Positions 7,801-15,134 of a stretch of DNA of 64,000 nucleotides are shown piece by piece. This stretch comes from Methylobacterium sp. GXS13 (GTDB lineage Bacteria; Pseudomonadota; Alphaproteobacteria; Rhizobiales; Beijerinckiaceae): the NCBI RefSeq assembly GCF_001455965.1, contig NZ_LKKO01000001.1, positions 62,001 to 126,000 on the forward strand. The letters run 5' to 3'. Under the pieces are notes generated by a model. The model had not been told where the DNA came from. It did no database searches and saw only the letters and a list, made by a program, of their open reading frames with translations. Both the position numbers and the translations under genes were made by a program. The first letter of the stretch is position 1; every line of letters starts with the position of its first letter.

Positions 7801-8658
7801 TCAGAGGGCGAGAGTGGGGGCGTCGGCCGGGGCGGAGCGGCGCCGTCGGGACGGAAGCTCGCCGAAGAGGATGAGACAGAGCGGGTCGGGCAGCTGTTTC
7901 CGGTGGCCGTGCAGCAGGGCCAGCGCATGCGCGGCCTCGCCTTGATCGAGCTTGGTTCGCTCGCTCAGAAGATGTCCCGTCCAGCACGTGGCCTGCGACC
8001 ACCCGATGGAGTTGCGGTCCGAAGCCCAGTCTTCGTCGAGCGACGAGAGGTGCTGGCAGGCATCGCACGCGGCCGCGCGGATGCCCTCGTCGGCCGCCTT
8101 CGCGAACCACACTGCCGGCGGGGTCCGCCCAAGCCTCTCGGCCGCGCGCTCGGCGTTGCCCCTGGCGTTACGCACGTGCCGCTCGGCGTCCTGCATCCCC
8201 CACACGGACCAGCTGTCCAGATCGAGAAGCTCGCGCGCGGCGGTAAGATGGCGACCGAGCATCCACGGCCGCTCAGCCACAATGACCGCCAGGTCGGCAC
8301 GAATCGGGGCCGCGAGCGGCGCGAGTCGGGCGGTCTCCGCTTGGATGCGCTCCTCCTCCAGGCGGGCCCGCTCAGCGCGATCGGAGGCCGCCTTGCCGAT
8401 GGCCGGGGCGATCGCGGCGGCGAGGGCGTCGGCGTCGACGGGATCACCGCCTCCCCACCAGCAGGGAGTGAGCACGCCGTTGGCCGTGCCGCGGTCCGTC
8501 CACGAGTAGCCGGCCGTGATCATCTCGGACCGCGCGCCGCGGTAGGCGTCGGAGAATGAGGGAGGGGCGTCGGGGCAGAGCCAGAGCTCGCGCTTCACGT
8601 CGTAGCGGCGGTGCGTGCCGACGTGGCGCCAAGTAGCTCCGAAGTCGATCGGGGGCAT
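7801..8658 (-). CDS. hypothetical protein, 285 aa
   Basis: The ATG at 8658 begins MPPIDFGATWRHVG. The middle is a long Glu/Arg/Ala helix (RAERARLEEERIQAETARL); the C-terminal third has DACQHLSSLDEDWASD and ends Arg/Pro-rich. There is no membrane helix, signal peptide or known motif. It is transcribed away from the triple-operator region at 8761-8825 and probably shares its regulation. Confidence 0.65.
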   Translation of the reverse strand: MPPIDFGATWRHVGTHRRYDVKRELWLCPDAPPSFSDAYRGARSEMITAGYSWTDRGTANGVLTPCWWGGGDPVDADALAAAIAPAIGKAASDRAERARLEEERIQAETARLAPLAAPIRADLAVIVAERPWMLGRHLTAARELLDLDSWSVWGMQDAERHVRNARGNAERAAERLGRTPPAVWFAKAADEGIRAAACDACQHLSSLDEDWASDRNSIGWSQATCWTGHLLSERTKLDQGEAAHALALLHGHRKQLPDPLCLILFGELPSRRRRSAPADAPTLAL

Positions 8659-8760
8659 TTAGGGTATTCGCAAAAACCGGGGTTTCCGGCGCTTGGCCGG
8701 GTCAGCCGATGCGCTGACTGGCGTATCCTCCTCCCCGTATTGGCCTTTTGCAAGCGGAAT

Positions 8761-8825
8761 GTTTCACCAACAGATTTGACGGCATTCACAACAGTTTCAC
8801 CAACACGCTGTTGGTGAAACTGTTG
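8761..8825. promoter_or_regulatory. operator region: three copies of GTTTCACCAACA, two forming a 17-bp palindrome
   Basis: GTTTCACCAACA occurs at 8761-8772 and 8794-8805, and inverted at 8809-8820. The last two sit in a perfect dyad: CAACAGTTTCACCAACA (8789-8805), CGC, then its reverse complement (8809-8825). TATACAT at 8829-8835 could be a -10 directed right. It lies between divergent genes (minus 8658, plus 8947), the usual place for an element repressor; the HTH protein at 8947 is the obvious candidate. Confidence 0.7.
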
Positions 8826-8946
8826 AGGTATACATTTGTGCAGATCGGCTTGCCGGAACCTCTTGCGGTTTCCCGCGACGCCCCACTTAATAGCTGGAAC
8901 GCGCATGCGCTGATCGAGCGGTGCCTGTCCAGAATAAGGTGACGTC

Positions 8947-9186
8947 ATGAGGGCTACTATACGGAGGCGCGTCGCTCCGACGCCAGATAACGCCGCGCTC
9001 GTCCGTCTGGAGGAGCAGGTTGCCGCAGCTGGAAGCGCCAAGGCCTTCGCCCTCAAGGCGGGGATCTCCGAGTCCTACGTGGGCGACGTCCGGGCAGGCC
9101 GGCGCCAGCCCGGGCTGTCCTTGCTGCTGGCTCTCGGGCTGGTGAGGGTCGTCTCCTACGCTCCCGCACCGGAGGCGCGGTCGTGA
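8947..9186 (+). CDS. small HTH (Cro/CI-like) protein, 79 aa
   Basis: Helix-turn-helix pattern at residues about 28-60: SAKAFALKAGISESYVGDVR, then AGRRQPGLSLLLALGL, as in Cro/CI DNA-binding domains. The N-terminus is basic. It follows the triple GTTTCACCAACA operator by 121 bp. Its stop overlaps the GTG start of the GcrA-like gene (GTGA), so the two are translationally coupled. Confidence 0.7.
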   Translation: MRATIRRRVAPTPDNAALVRLEEQVAAAGSAKAFALKAGISESYVGDVRAGRRQPGLSLLLALGLVRVVSYAPAPEARS

Positions 9187-9803
9187 GCGCCTTCACATGG
9201 CCTCCCGCCGCCCGCGCCCGCGTGCTTGAGCTGTACGGGCAGCCCGATACGAGCGAGGCCTCGATCGTCATCGTGCTGGCTGACGAGTTCGGCATTCACG
9301 TGAGCCGGTCCGCCGTGATCGGTATCGCGAACCGGGGGACGCTTCGCCCGGCGCGGGTTGTGCTCACGCCGGAGGAGAAGTTGGTCCGGAGCCGGGACCG
9401 CAAGCGCGAGGCGCGGGCCGCCGCGCGAGAGTGCCGGCCCGCGCCGGCGTGGGCTTACCCCGGCGCGTACCGCCCGGCTCGGCCTGCGTCTGCGCCGAAG
9501 AAGCCCTCCGCTCCGAGGCCGAGGCCGGTGGCGGCCCCCAAGCCGGCTCCAACCACGCCCCGGCCCGCCCCTAAGCTGAAGGCCGTCGTCGTCCCTGCCG
9601 TCCCGCCGTCGCTCCTGATCCCGCTGACGTCGGCCGGCCCCAACGCGTGCCGCTTCATCGCGGACGACCCGAAATCGGGTCCTGCGCTTGTCTGCGGGCA
9701 CCCGGTGGCGCCGGGGTCGGCGTGGTGCCCAGGGCATCGCATGATCTGCGTGGTTCCGGAGTGGAACCGGCCCTTCGCCTGGCTCCCGAGGAGGGCAGCG
9801 TGA
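9183..9803 (+). CDS. GcrA-like cell-cycle regulator homolog
   Basis: Protein of 206 aa. The N-terminal domain has W at residue 6, LADEFGIHVSRSAVIGIANR and a basic tail, the pattern of the GcrA DNA-binding domain. The C-terminal part has CRFIADDPKSGPALVCGHPV with WCPGH, like the GcrA Cys/His end that contacts RNA polymerase sigma70 domain 2. A Pro/Ala/Lys linker joins them. GcrA is normally a chromosomal alphaproteobacterial regulator that reads GANTC methylation; this divergent copy lies in a mobile element. It starts at GTG overlapping the HTH gene and ends overlapping the next gene. Confidence 0.78.
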   Translation: MSAFTWPPAARARVLELYGQPDTSEASIVIVLADEFGIHVSRSAVIGIANRGTLRPARVVLTPEEKLVRSRDRKREARAAARECRPAPAWAYPGAYRPARPASAPKKPSAPRPRPVAAPKPAPTTPRPAPKLKAVVVPAVPPSLLIPLTSAGPNACRFIADDPKSGPALVCGHPVAPGSAWCPGHRMICVVPEWNRPFAWLPRRAA

Positions 9804-10960
9804 GACGATCCGGGACTTCCCTCGATGCGACGCTCGGCAGCCTACAGCGGACCGCTGCCGCGCTGGCGATCGGCTCCCTCGACGATGTTCGCGCTCAGCG
9901 CTGGATGGCGCTGCGTCTGCCGGCGGCATGTCGGCCCCGCGATCGAATGACGCTGTTTCCGTCGCCATTCGGCACCCCGCTGACGCCGTGGGGCATCGAG
10001 GCCGAATATCAGCCGGATCACTCGTGTTACGCCGATCACCCGGTCTACAGAGATGCGCTGGCCCAGAGCGAGGGCAGCGACCGTACGGTGGTTGCCGGCT
10101 ATCTCCGAGGCGAAAGCGTCGTGACCTATGCCGGCAACAGCGTCCCCCCGACGCTTGAGGTTGTCACCGACTGGCTGAACGGCCTGTCGGAGGACGACCC
10201 CCGCTTCCTAGAAAAGCTCCTGCGTGTGACGTGGGCTCAGGCCGAAGTGCACGCGGAACGGTGGCACCAGCGGATGCTGGCAAAGCGGGCGGATCGTGTC
10301 GCCGGCAACGAGGGCACCGTCGATCGCCTCGATGTGCCGGTGATGCCCGGCTGGTACTGGGTCCACGTGGTCACCGACCGCGCCCTCGACGCCGAGGGCG
10401 AGGTCATGGGGCACTGCGTCGGTCGCGGCTACGATCATACAACCTGGGAGGGCGGTGTCCGTCCGGATGATTGTCGGGCCGATGCCGGGATCTGGAGCCT
10501 GAGGGATCCGGTTGGGAGGTCCCGCGTCACGGTGGAGATCGCGCTCGACGGTATCGTGCAGGCCCAAGGCCCCGGCAACGAGCGCCCGGAGTCTGAGACC
10601 GTTCCGGCGTTCGAGATCCTCCTCACGAAGTTCGTGGAGCCCGGCTCCAAATTCTACGTCCCGAATTGGGTGAAGCGCGAGGAGACCGGGGCGACGCGCT
10701 TGCGCACCGAGCAGGACATCCTCGCTGATCATATGGCTTACCGGCACGGCGTTTTTTACGAGCTCGGCGACGTCGTTGTGCCTGGAGTCGATACGCAGCC
10801 TGCCCGCCGGGAGCGCTACTCCCAGCGCGAGGCCGCTGCGCAGATGGAGGAACTCTGGGGCGTGAGACCGCGGGAGCCATCCCGGCGCGAGCGGCACGAG
10901 GCAGGGCAGCCCTGGTACCGGCAGCACGAGCGCCAGCGGAACGGGAGGACTCCTCGATGA
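9800..10960 (+). CDS. PcfJ-like domain protein, 386 aa
   Basis: The GTG at 9800 overlaps the previous stop. Residues about 195-270 hold the PcfJ-like signature: VMGHCVGRGYDHTTWEGG, then IWSLRDPVGRSRVTVEIALD and IVQAQGPGNE. These proteins occur on plasmids and phages; their biochemical role is not settled. The C-terminus is Arg-rich and ends overlapping the next ATG (ATGA), so it is part of a coupled set from 8947 to 11289. Confidence 0.7.
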   Translation: MRRSGTSLDATLGSLQRTAAALAIGSLDDVRAQRWMALRLPAACRPRDRMTLFPSPFGTPLTPWGIEAEYQPDHSCYADHPVYRDALAQSEGSDRTVVAGYLRGESVVTYAGNSVPPTLEVVTDWLNGLSEDDPRFLEKLLRVTWAQAEVHAERWHQRMLAKRADRVAGNEGTVDRLDVPVMPGWYWVHVVTDRALDAEGEVMGHCVGRGYDHTTWEGGVRPDDCRADAGIWSLRDPVGRSRVTVEIALDGIVQAQGPGNERPESETVPAFEILLTKFVEPGSKFYVPNWVKREETGATRLRTEQDILADHMAYRHGVFYELGDVVVPGVDTQPARRERYSQREAAAQMEELWGVRPREPSRRERHEAGQPWYRQHERQRNGRTPR

Positions 10961-11289
10961 GCGGCGGTCTCAACCTCGGCAGCCCCAACCCAACGTCGTT
11001 CCCGGCGAGCTTCGACGCCGCGGTCGTCGACGGCGGCTACCGGTCCGGCGACGGATGCTGGAACGCCTACGTGAACCGGGACCTCATCCTGATCTTCGAC
11101 GAGGACGCCTGGCTGCCCCGCTCGGAGATCGTCCGGCGCTACGCCTGCGCGATGCAGGCCCGGTTCGCCCGCTATCAGGGCACGGACGAGCAGCCGCGAA
11201 CGTGGGCCGACGCTGGCAACACGACGCATCATGGGCTCGCCCTGCGCCTCGTCGCCGAGGAGATCCGCAGCGGCCTGATCGAGGAGTGA
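10957..11289 (+). CDS. hypothetical protein, 110 aa
   Basis: Overlaps the PcfJ-like gene by 4 bp. Soluble protein with an aromatic N-terminal half (FDAAVVDGGYRSGDGCWNAY) and a helical C-terminal half (GLALRLVAEEIRSGLIEE). No known motif. Translational coupling suggests a partner of the PcfJ-like protein. Confidence 0.65.
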   Translation: MSGGLNLGSPNPTSFPASFDAAVVDGGYRSGDGCWNAYVNRDLILIFDEDAWLPRSEIVRRYACAMQARFARYQGTDEQPRTWADAGNTTHHGLALRLVAEEIRSGLIEE

Positions 11290-11294
11290 TAACC

Positions 11295-11672
11295 ATGCCC
11301 CGCCGCCCCTCCTTCGCCGCCGACACCCCGGCAGCCGCCCTCTACGCGTGGATCGCCAACGCCGTCGCCGAGCGGTTCCACAAGCCGCGGGTTCTCCCGA
11401 TCCTGCGGCGCCAGCCGACGCCGCCGCCGGCCCCGTTGCCCCTGCTGTTCGAGGACCTCCCCGAACAGCGTCGGGGCGAGCCTGCGCCGGTCCAGCCGGC
11501 CATCGAGCTAGAGCCGACCCCGGATCTTGATCCGCGGGATTTCCCGAACTACGCGCTGATGTCGAGGATCGTCGGGGATGCGATTGACCCGCCGAGCCAG
11601 CTGACGATCAGGCGTCGGCGGAGGGCGCGCGAGCGGGCCGAGGCGGCGGCCCGGGGGTCTTCTCAGATCTGA
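11295..11672 (+). CDS. hypothetical proline-rich protein, 125 aa
   Basis: ATG at 11295, 5 bp after the previous stop. It has an N-terminal helix (AALYAWIANAVAERF), a Pro-rich middle, an acidic segment (IELEPTPDLDPRDFPNYALM) and a very basic end (LTIRRRRRARERAEAAARGS). Probably nucleic-acid associated, but unrecognised. Its 3' end overlaps a convergent broken gene by 65 bp. Confidence 0.6.
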   Translation: MPRRPSFAADTPAAALYAWIANAVAERFHKPRVLPILRRQPTPPPAPLPLLFEDLPEQRRGEPAPVQPAIELEPTPDLDPRDFPNYALMSRIVGDAIDPPSQLTIRRRRRARERAEAAARGSSQI

Positions 11673-11943
11673 GGAGGCCCCCATCCATGTGCCCCTCGGC
11701 CAACACGCCGGAGATGGTCGCCCCGTCCGGGACGTCCCCCACCTTGGCGGGCCGGTACCGGGGGGCGGGGCAGCACCGGAAATAGGACATCCCGATCGGT
11801 GGCTCCCCCGGCCGAAGCTGGGCGTTCGCGCTTGCGACGGCGGGTTCGGCCTCGGCACGGGTCATCCCCATCGAGACGCGGCCGCACGCGAGGCAGGTCA
11901 CCGCCCCGGGCGCCGGCTCGAAGTAGTCGTAGGACTAGCACAT
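11608..11943 (-). pseudogene. small Cys-rich (zinc-binding-like) protein gene with amber codon 3
   Basis: The ATG at 11943 overlaps the stop of the upstream phosphoesterase gene (TGATG), but codon 3 is TAG (11935-11937). The frame then continues SYDYFEPAPGAVTCLACGRV and on for 107 codons, with CLAC and a later CC pair that look metal-binding. CAG-to-TAG would explain it. A GTG at 11901 could restart translation and give 97 aa, so some function may remain. Confidence 0.5.
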
Positions 11944-12503
11944 CAGGCAGCCTCGGCCAGCGCGGCCGCCGCGACGGGACCGCCGATCCGGGCGGTATCC
12001 ATCTCCATCCGCTCCAGGATCTCCGGTACCGTCACTGGGCGCCAGTCCCATGTGTCGACGCCGACATCGAGCGACCGCCCGCACCCGGGCAGGCTGCCGT
12101 GGCTGTGGCCGTACAGGTGGAGGGCCCCGCGGTGGATCCCGTTCCACGTCCTCTGCGCGTAATGCCCGAGGACGAAGCGGCGGCCCTCGACGACAACCTC
12201 CGCCCGTTCATCCTGGCTGTACCAGGCGAGGTCTGTCGTGCGCGCCTTGTCGTGGTTGCCAAGGATGAGCCGCTTCCTGCCGTTGAGGCGGGCGAACACC
12301 GATCGGCAGTGTGCGGCGCTCGCGGCGTAGGCGAAGTCGCCGAGGTGGTAGACCTCGTCGTCCCGACGGATCCGATTGTTCCAGGCTGCGATTATGTGCT
12401 CGTCCATGGCCTCGACAGAGGAGAACGGGCGGGGCCTGCTCATGCGCGGGCTCAGCATGCCGCCATGGCCGAAATGGCTGTCCGATGTGAAGTACGTAGC
12501 CAT
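11943..12503 (-). CDS. metallophosphoesterase, 186 aa
   Basis: Calcineurin-like phosphoesterase with motifs in order: TSDSHFGH (residues 5-12), LGDFAYA, ILGNHD and LYGHSHGSLP. These supply the Asp/His/Asn residues that bind two metal ions. Small stand-alone members of this type act on phosphomonoesters or phosphodiesters; the substrate here is unknown. ATG 12503 follows GAGGGGG. A second, unrelated-length phosphoesterase lies in island B at 27106. Confidence 0.82.
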   Translation of the reverse strand: MATYFTSDSHFGHGGMLSPRMSRPRPFSSVEAMDEHIIAAWNNRIRRDDEVYHLGDFAYAASAAHCRSVFARLNGRKRLILGNHDKARTTDLAWYSQDERAEVVVEGRRFVLGHYAQRTWNGIHRGALHLYGHSHGSLPGCGRSLDVGVDTWDWRPVTVPEILERMEMDTARIGGPVAAAALAEAA

Positions 12504-12534
12504 GGGGAGGCCCCCTCTCATAGTCGAACGCGCG

Positions 12535-12552
12535 CGTCCGCATTTGCGGACG
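12535..12552. promoter_or_regulatory. hairpin/dyad upstream of the phosphoesterase
   Basis: CGTCCGC-ATTT-GCGGACG, perfect 7-bp arms, 32 bp before the phosphoesterase start. No T-tract follows, so an operator or 5' leader hairpin is likelier than a terminator. Confidence 0.4.
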
Positions 12553-12770
12553 ATGGGTTGGCTCAGGCCAACGGGCATTTCGCGAGAGGATGGGCGGTGC
12601 TCATACGGTCAGGATGGCTCAAGCCGGAAAGCTCGGCAAGCACAGGCTGCTAGCATCATTGTTGGATCCCTGGCCTTTGCTGTGGAGCCCAGGCGGAATA
12701 GGCGGTCTGCCGTTAACCGAGGACGCTCTTTGCCATTGCGGGGAGGAGTCCCGTGGGGGAGAATCGCCGG

Positions 12771-13220
12771 ATGATGAATTCGGTCACATACGTCTTCGAC
12801 GGCGGCACCTTCGACTTCTCGGAGGGTGCAGGAACGCGCGCCAGCAACGCGGGGGCTGACACGCTCCTGCCGCTCGATGTCGCGATCTGGACCGAGGAGC
12901 TGGCCGACCCCGACGGCTTCCCGACCTTCACCACCGCTCAGCTGCGTGCCGCGACGGTCGCGGCCCCTCCGCATCGTCTCAAATCGATGCGCCCGGGCCA
13001 CGCGATTTACACGACCCGCAGGCACCTATCTGAGTGGAGAGAGAGTTGGCACGCCCCCGAGATCCAGCCCGACTGTACTGGGACGCCAAGCGCCAGGTCT
13101 GGGGCATCCGCGACCACATCGACGGCCGAGAATTCAAGCGCCGCACTCGACACGGCCGCGACGCTCGCGCGGAGGCTGAAGGCGAGCTCGCGCTCCATAT
13201 CGCGGAACGCGATAGACTAG
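12771..13220 (+). CDS. hypothetical protein overlapping the integrase gene
   Basis: The ATG at 12771 follows a GGGGGAG region. The first about 85 residues look like a real protein (VTYVFDGGTFDFSEGAGTRA, then DVAIWTEELADPDGFPTFTT). After about 13030 the composition becomes Ser/Ala/Thr-rich and overlaps the integrase frame by up to 187 bp. A late frameshift, or read-through past the original stop, would explain the tail. Family unknown. Confidence 0.5.
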   Translation: MMNSVTYVFDGGTFDFSEGAGTRASNAGADTLLPLDVAIWTEELADPDGFPTFTTAQLRAATVAAPPHRLKSMRPGHAIYTTRRHLSEWRESWHAPEIQPDCTGTPSARSGASATTSTAENSSAALDTAATLARRLKASSRSISRNAID

Positions 13221-14362
13221 CCCGAGAGGCCCTGGCGATCGCGCCGAGCCACGACGACCCGGCGAACAGCAACCCCCGGCTCGTCACCGTCCCCGCCGTG
13301 TTGACCTTCTACGGCGGGCGGATGGAGGGGACGTCGAACGCGGCGATCGTCGGAAATCATATCGAGCACCTGCTGCGCCACATGGGCAAGCTCACGCTCG
13401 CGCAGATCCGGGGCGACGTCTGCCGCGCCTACGCTGAGGCCCGCCTCGTAGAGCCCTACATGCGGAAGGGGTGGAAGAAGCCGAAGTACCCGGTGCACTC
13501 CACGATCCGGCGCGAGCTCGTCACGCTGTCGGCGGCGGTGAACGTCTGGCACCTGGAGTACAACCTGGCGAGCGTCCCCAAGATCGCGAAGCCTCCGGAC
13601 GGCAAGGCCCATCCGGACTGGCTGACCGAGGTGGAGTTCTGGCGCCTGCATAAGGCGGCGCAGGGATACCGATGGTTCGCCTCGGACCTCGCGACCGGCG
13701 AACCGATCTGGGAGCGGATCGAGGGCCTGCGCGACGAGCCGGGTGATCTGCTCACCCGGTTCCTGCTGATCGGCTTCTACAGCGGAACTCGATCGGCGGC
13801 CGTCCTCAACCTGCGGTGGCGCCGCCACCGCGTCGCCGGGTTCATCGATCTTCCGGCCGTGACACTGTTCCGGGAGGGTCCTGAGGCACCGCCGTCGCGG
13901 AAGCGGCAGCCCCCGTGCCGGATCCACAACGCGTTGCTGCCACTCCTCGCCGAATGGCGCGAGGCGGACCTAGCGGCCGGGATTTCCCGGGTCGTCCACA
14001 GGAACGGTGCCGGGGTCGCGCGGGTCAGCAAGGGCTTCAAGCTCGCGGCGATCCGCGCCGGCCTCGATCGGCGGGAAGTGGACGGGACGTACCGGGTCCG
14101 GGACCTGGCGGCGGCGCTCTCTGCCGATGCGGGCGTGGTTGACGACGGGGACGAGGGATACCTGCTGGAGGACGACGAGGACGCCGACGAGCTCGGCTGG
14201 CCAAGCCCTCACATCCTGCGGCACACCCGGGCGACGCTGATGCTCCGCGCCGGCGTTCCGCCGGTCGAGGTCGCCGAGTACCTTGGGATGAGCCTGCCCA
14301 TGCTCCTCAAGGTCTACGGGCACACAAGCAGCGAGTACCAGCGCGCGGCCGCAGCGGCGTAA
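13034..14362 (+). CDS. tyrosine recombinase (phage-type integrase), 442 aa
   Basis: The C-terminal catalytic domain shows the first Arg in GTRSAAVLNLRW (near residue 250), HILRHTRATLML (His/Arg box, near 393-400), YGHTSSEY with the last Tyr (435) as likely nucleophile. The N-terminal part has an AP2-like arm-binding segment (YWDAKRQVWGIRDHIDGREF) and a core-binding helical domain. Start: GTG 13034, or TTG 13046, which has GGAGAGAG just before it. It is the only recombinase in the window and the likely driver of element movement, although it sits 8.7 kb from the nearest att site. Confidence 0.88.
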   Translation: MERELARPRDPARLYWDAKRQVWGIRDHIDGREFKRRTRHGRDARAEAEGELALHIAERDRLAREALAIAPSHDDPANSNPRLVTVPAVLTFYGGRMEGTSNAAIVGNHIEHLLRHMGKLTLAQIRGDVCRAYAEARLVEPYMRKGWKKPKYPVHSTIRRELVTLSAAVNVWHLEYNLASVPKIAKPPDGKAHPDWLTEVEFWRLHKAAQGYRWFASDLATGEPIWERIEGLRDEPGDLLTRFLLIGFYSGTRSAAVLNLRWRRHRVAGFIDLPAVTLFREGPEAPPSRKRQPPCRIHNALLPLLAEWREADLAAGISRVVHRNGAGVARVSKGFKLAAIRAGLDRREVDGTYRVRDLAAALSADAGVVDDGDEGYLLEDDEDADELGWPSPHILRHTRATLMLRAGVPPVEVAEYLGMSLPMLLKVYGHTSSEYQRAAAAA

Positions 14363-14372
14363 TAAACACCGC

Positions 14373-14428
14373 TTGACTTTCGCCAAGACGTGTCCCAAAA
14401 ATTGAGACACCGGCAGGCATGGGCCGCC
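14373..14428 (+). promoter_or_regulatory. promoter with dyad operator and conserved leader, before the 14451 operon
   Basis: TTGACT (14373-14378) as -35; 17 bp further an A-rich -10 region lies in TGTCCC-AAAAATT-GAGACA (14391-14409), a degenerate dyad. The leader GGCAGGCATGGGCCGCC follows at 14412-14428, 22 bp before the ATG. The same arrangement occurs at 17779-17839. Confidence 0.6.
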
Positions 14429-14450
14429 GGTCACGACCGGAGAGACCGTC

Positions 14451-15011
14451 ATGCTCAGCACCGCCCTGAAAGCCGTCCTGCATCTCAAGAGCGCCGAAGC
14501 CGCCCGCATCAGGGACAATCAGATAGCCGAGGCCACGGCGGCCATCGCGGCCGACCCGCGCGTGGTCCATGTCCAGTACCTCGGCCGCGTCCTCCAGGGC
14601 CGTCCCGCGTACGAGATCAAGGCGACGGACACGGCGGAGGGTACCCTCAACGGAGATTATTCGATCGGGGCCGTACTCAATGCGATGGCCATGACGACCG
14701 CGGAACACGAGGCACACCTCGCGGAAGGTCGAGCCAAGTTCGATGCACTCGTCGAGTCGGTTCGGATGCAGGCGATCGAACGCCGTAAGCAAGATGAGAA
14801 ACTGAAGGCCGAGCGGGTCGAGAACCTCCGTCGGCTGAAGTCCGCTGGGATTTCCCGCCAGCGCCTGTCGTGGATCTGCAACCGCCTCGCGAGCGGCAGC
14901 TACGTCCCCAACGACGCGCTGGAAGACTGGGCCTGGTACGAGAGCGAGATCGTCCGTGGCCGCCCGTCCCCGATGAAGATCAGCCTTTACGTCGACGGGT
15001 TCGTGGACTGA
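14451..15011 (+). CDS. hypothetical protein, 186 aa
   Basis: First gene behind the 14373 promoter. The middle is helical and charged (EHEAHLAEGRAKFDALVESV, RRKQDEKLKAERVENLRRLK). The end resembles a small phage-type domain (SAGISRQRLSWICNRLASGS and NDALEDWAWYESEI). No known catalytic motif. It is followed by a hairpin at 15020-15040. Confidence 0.65.
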   Translation: MLSTALKAVLHLKSAEAARIRDNQIAEATAAIAADPRVVHVQYLGRVLQGRPAYEIKATDTAEGTLNGDYSIGAVLNAMAMTTAEHEAHLAEGRAKFDALVESVRMQAIERRKQDEKLKAERVENLRRLKSAGISRQRLSWICNRLASGSYVPNDALEDWAWYESEIVRGRPSPMKISLYVDGFVD

Positions 15012-15019
15012 GCGACCAG

Positions 15020-15040
15020 CCGGGGCTCCATGCCCCGGCC
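15020..15040 (+). terminator. GC-rich hairpin after the 14451 gene
   Basis: GCCGGGGC, loop TCCAT, GCCCCGGC: a perfect 8-bp stem 9 bp after the stop codon. No T-run, so it may attenuate or protect the transcript rather than end it; the next gene starts 95 bp later. Confidence 0.45.
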
Positions 15041-15094
15041 CTTCGCCGGTGGCCCCTCGTTGGGACCGCCCGTCGAGGGCCGTGGTTCTCGCCA

Positions 15095-15111
15095 GGCAGG
15101 CATAGGCCGCC
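15095..15111 (+). repeat. third copy of the GGCAGGCATGGGCCGCC leader motif
   Basis: GGCAGGCATAGGCCGCC (one mismatch) lies 23 bp before the ATG at 15135. Two exact copies are at 14412-14428 and 17823-17839, each 16-22 bp before a start codon. Confidence 0.65.
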
Positions 15112-15134
15112 GGGCATCCAGGAAAGACCTGACA

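Noticed and set aside
8748..8942. 64-codon plus-strand frame starting at TTG
   Set aside because: It runs straight through the triple operator palindrome and has no ribosome site.
5525..11937. Reassignment of TAG as a sense codon in island A
   Set aside because: Other island genes use TAG as their normal stop (DUF2235, antitoxin, SNF2 genes), and interruptions elsewhere are TGA, so simple mutation is likelier.
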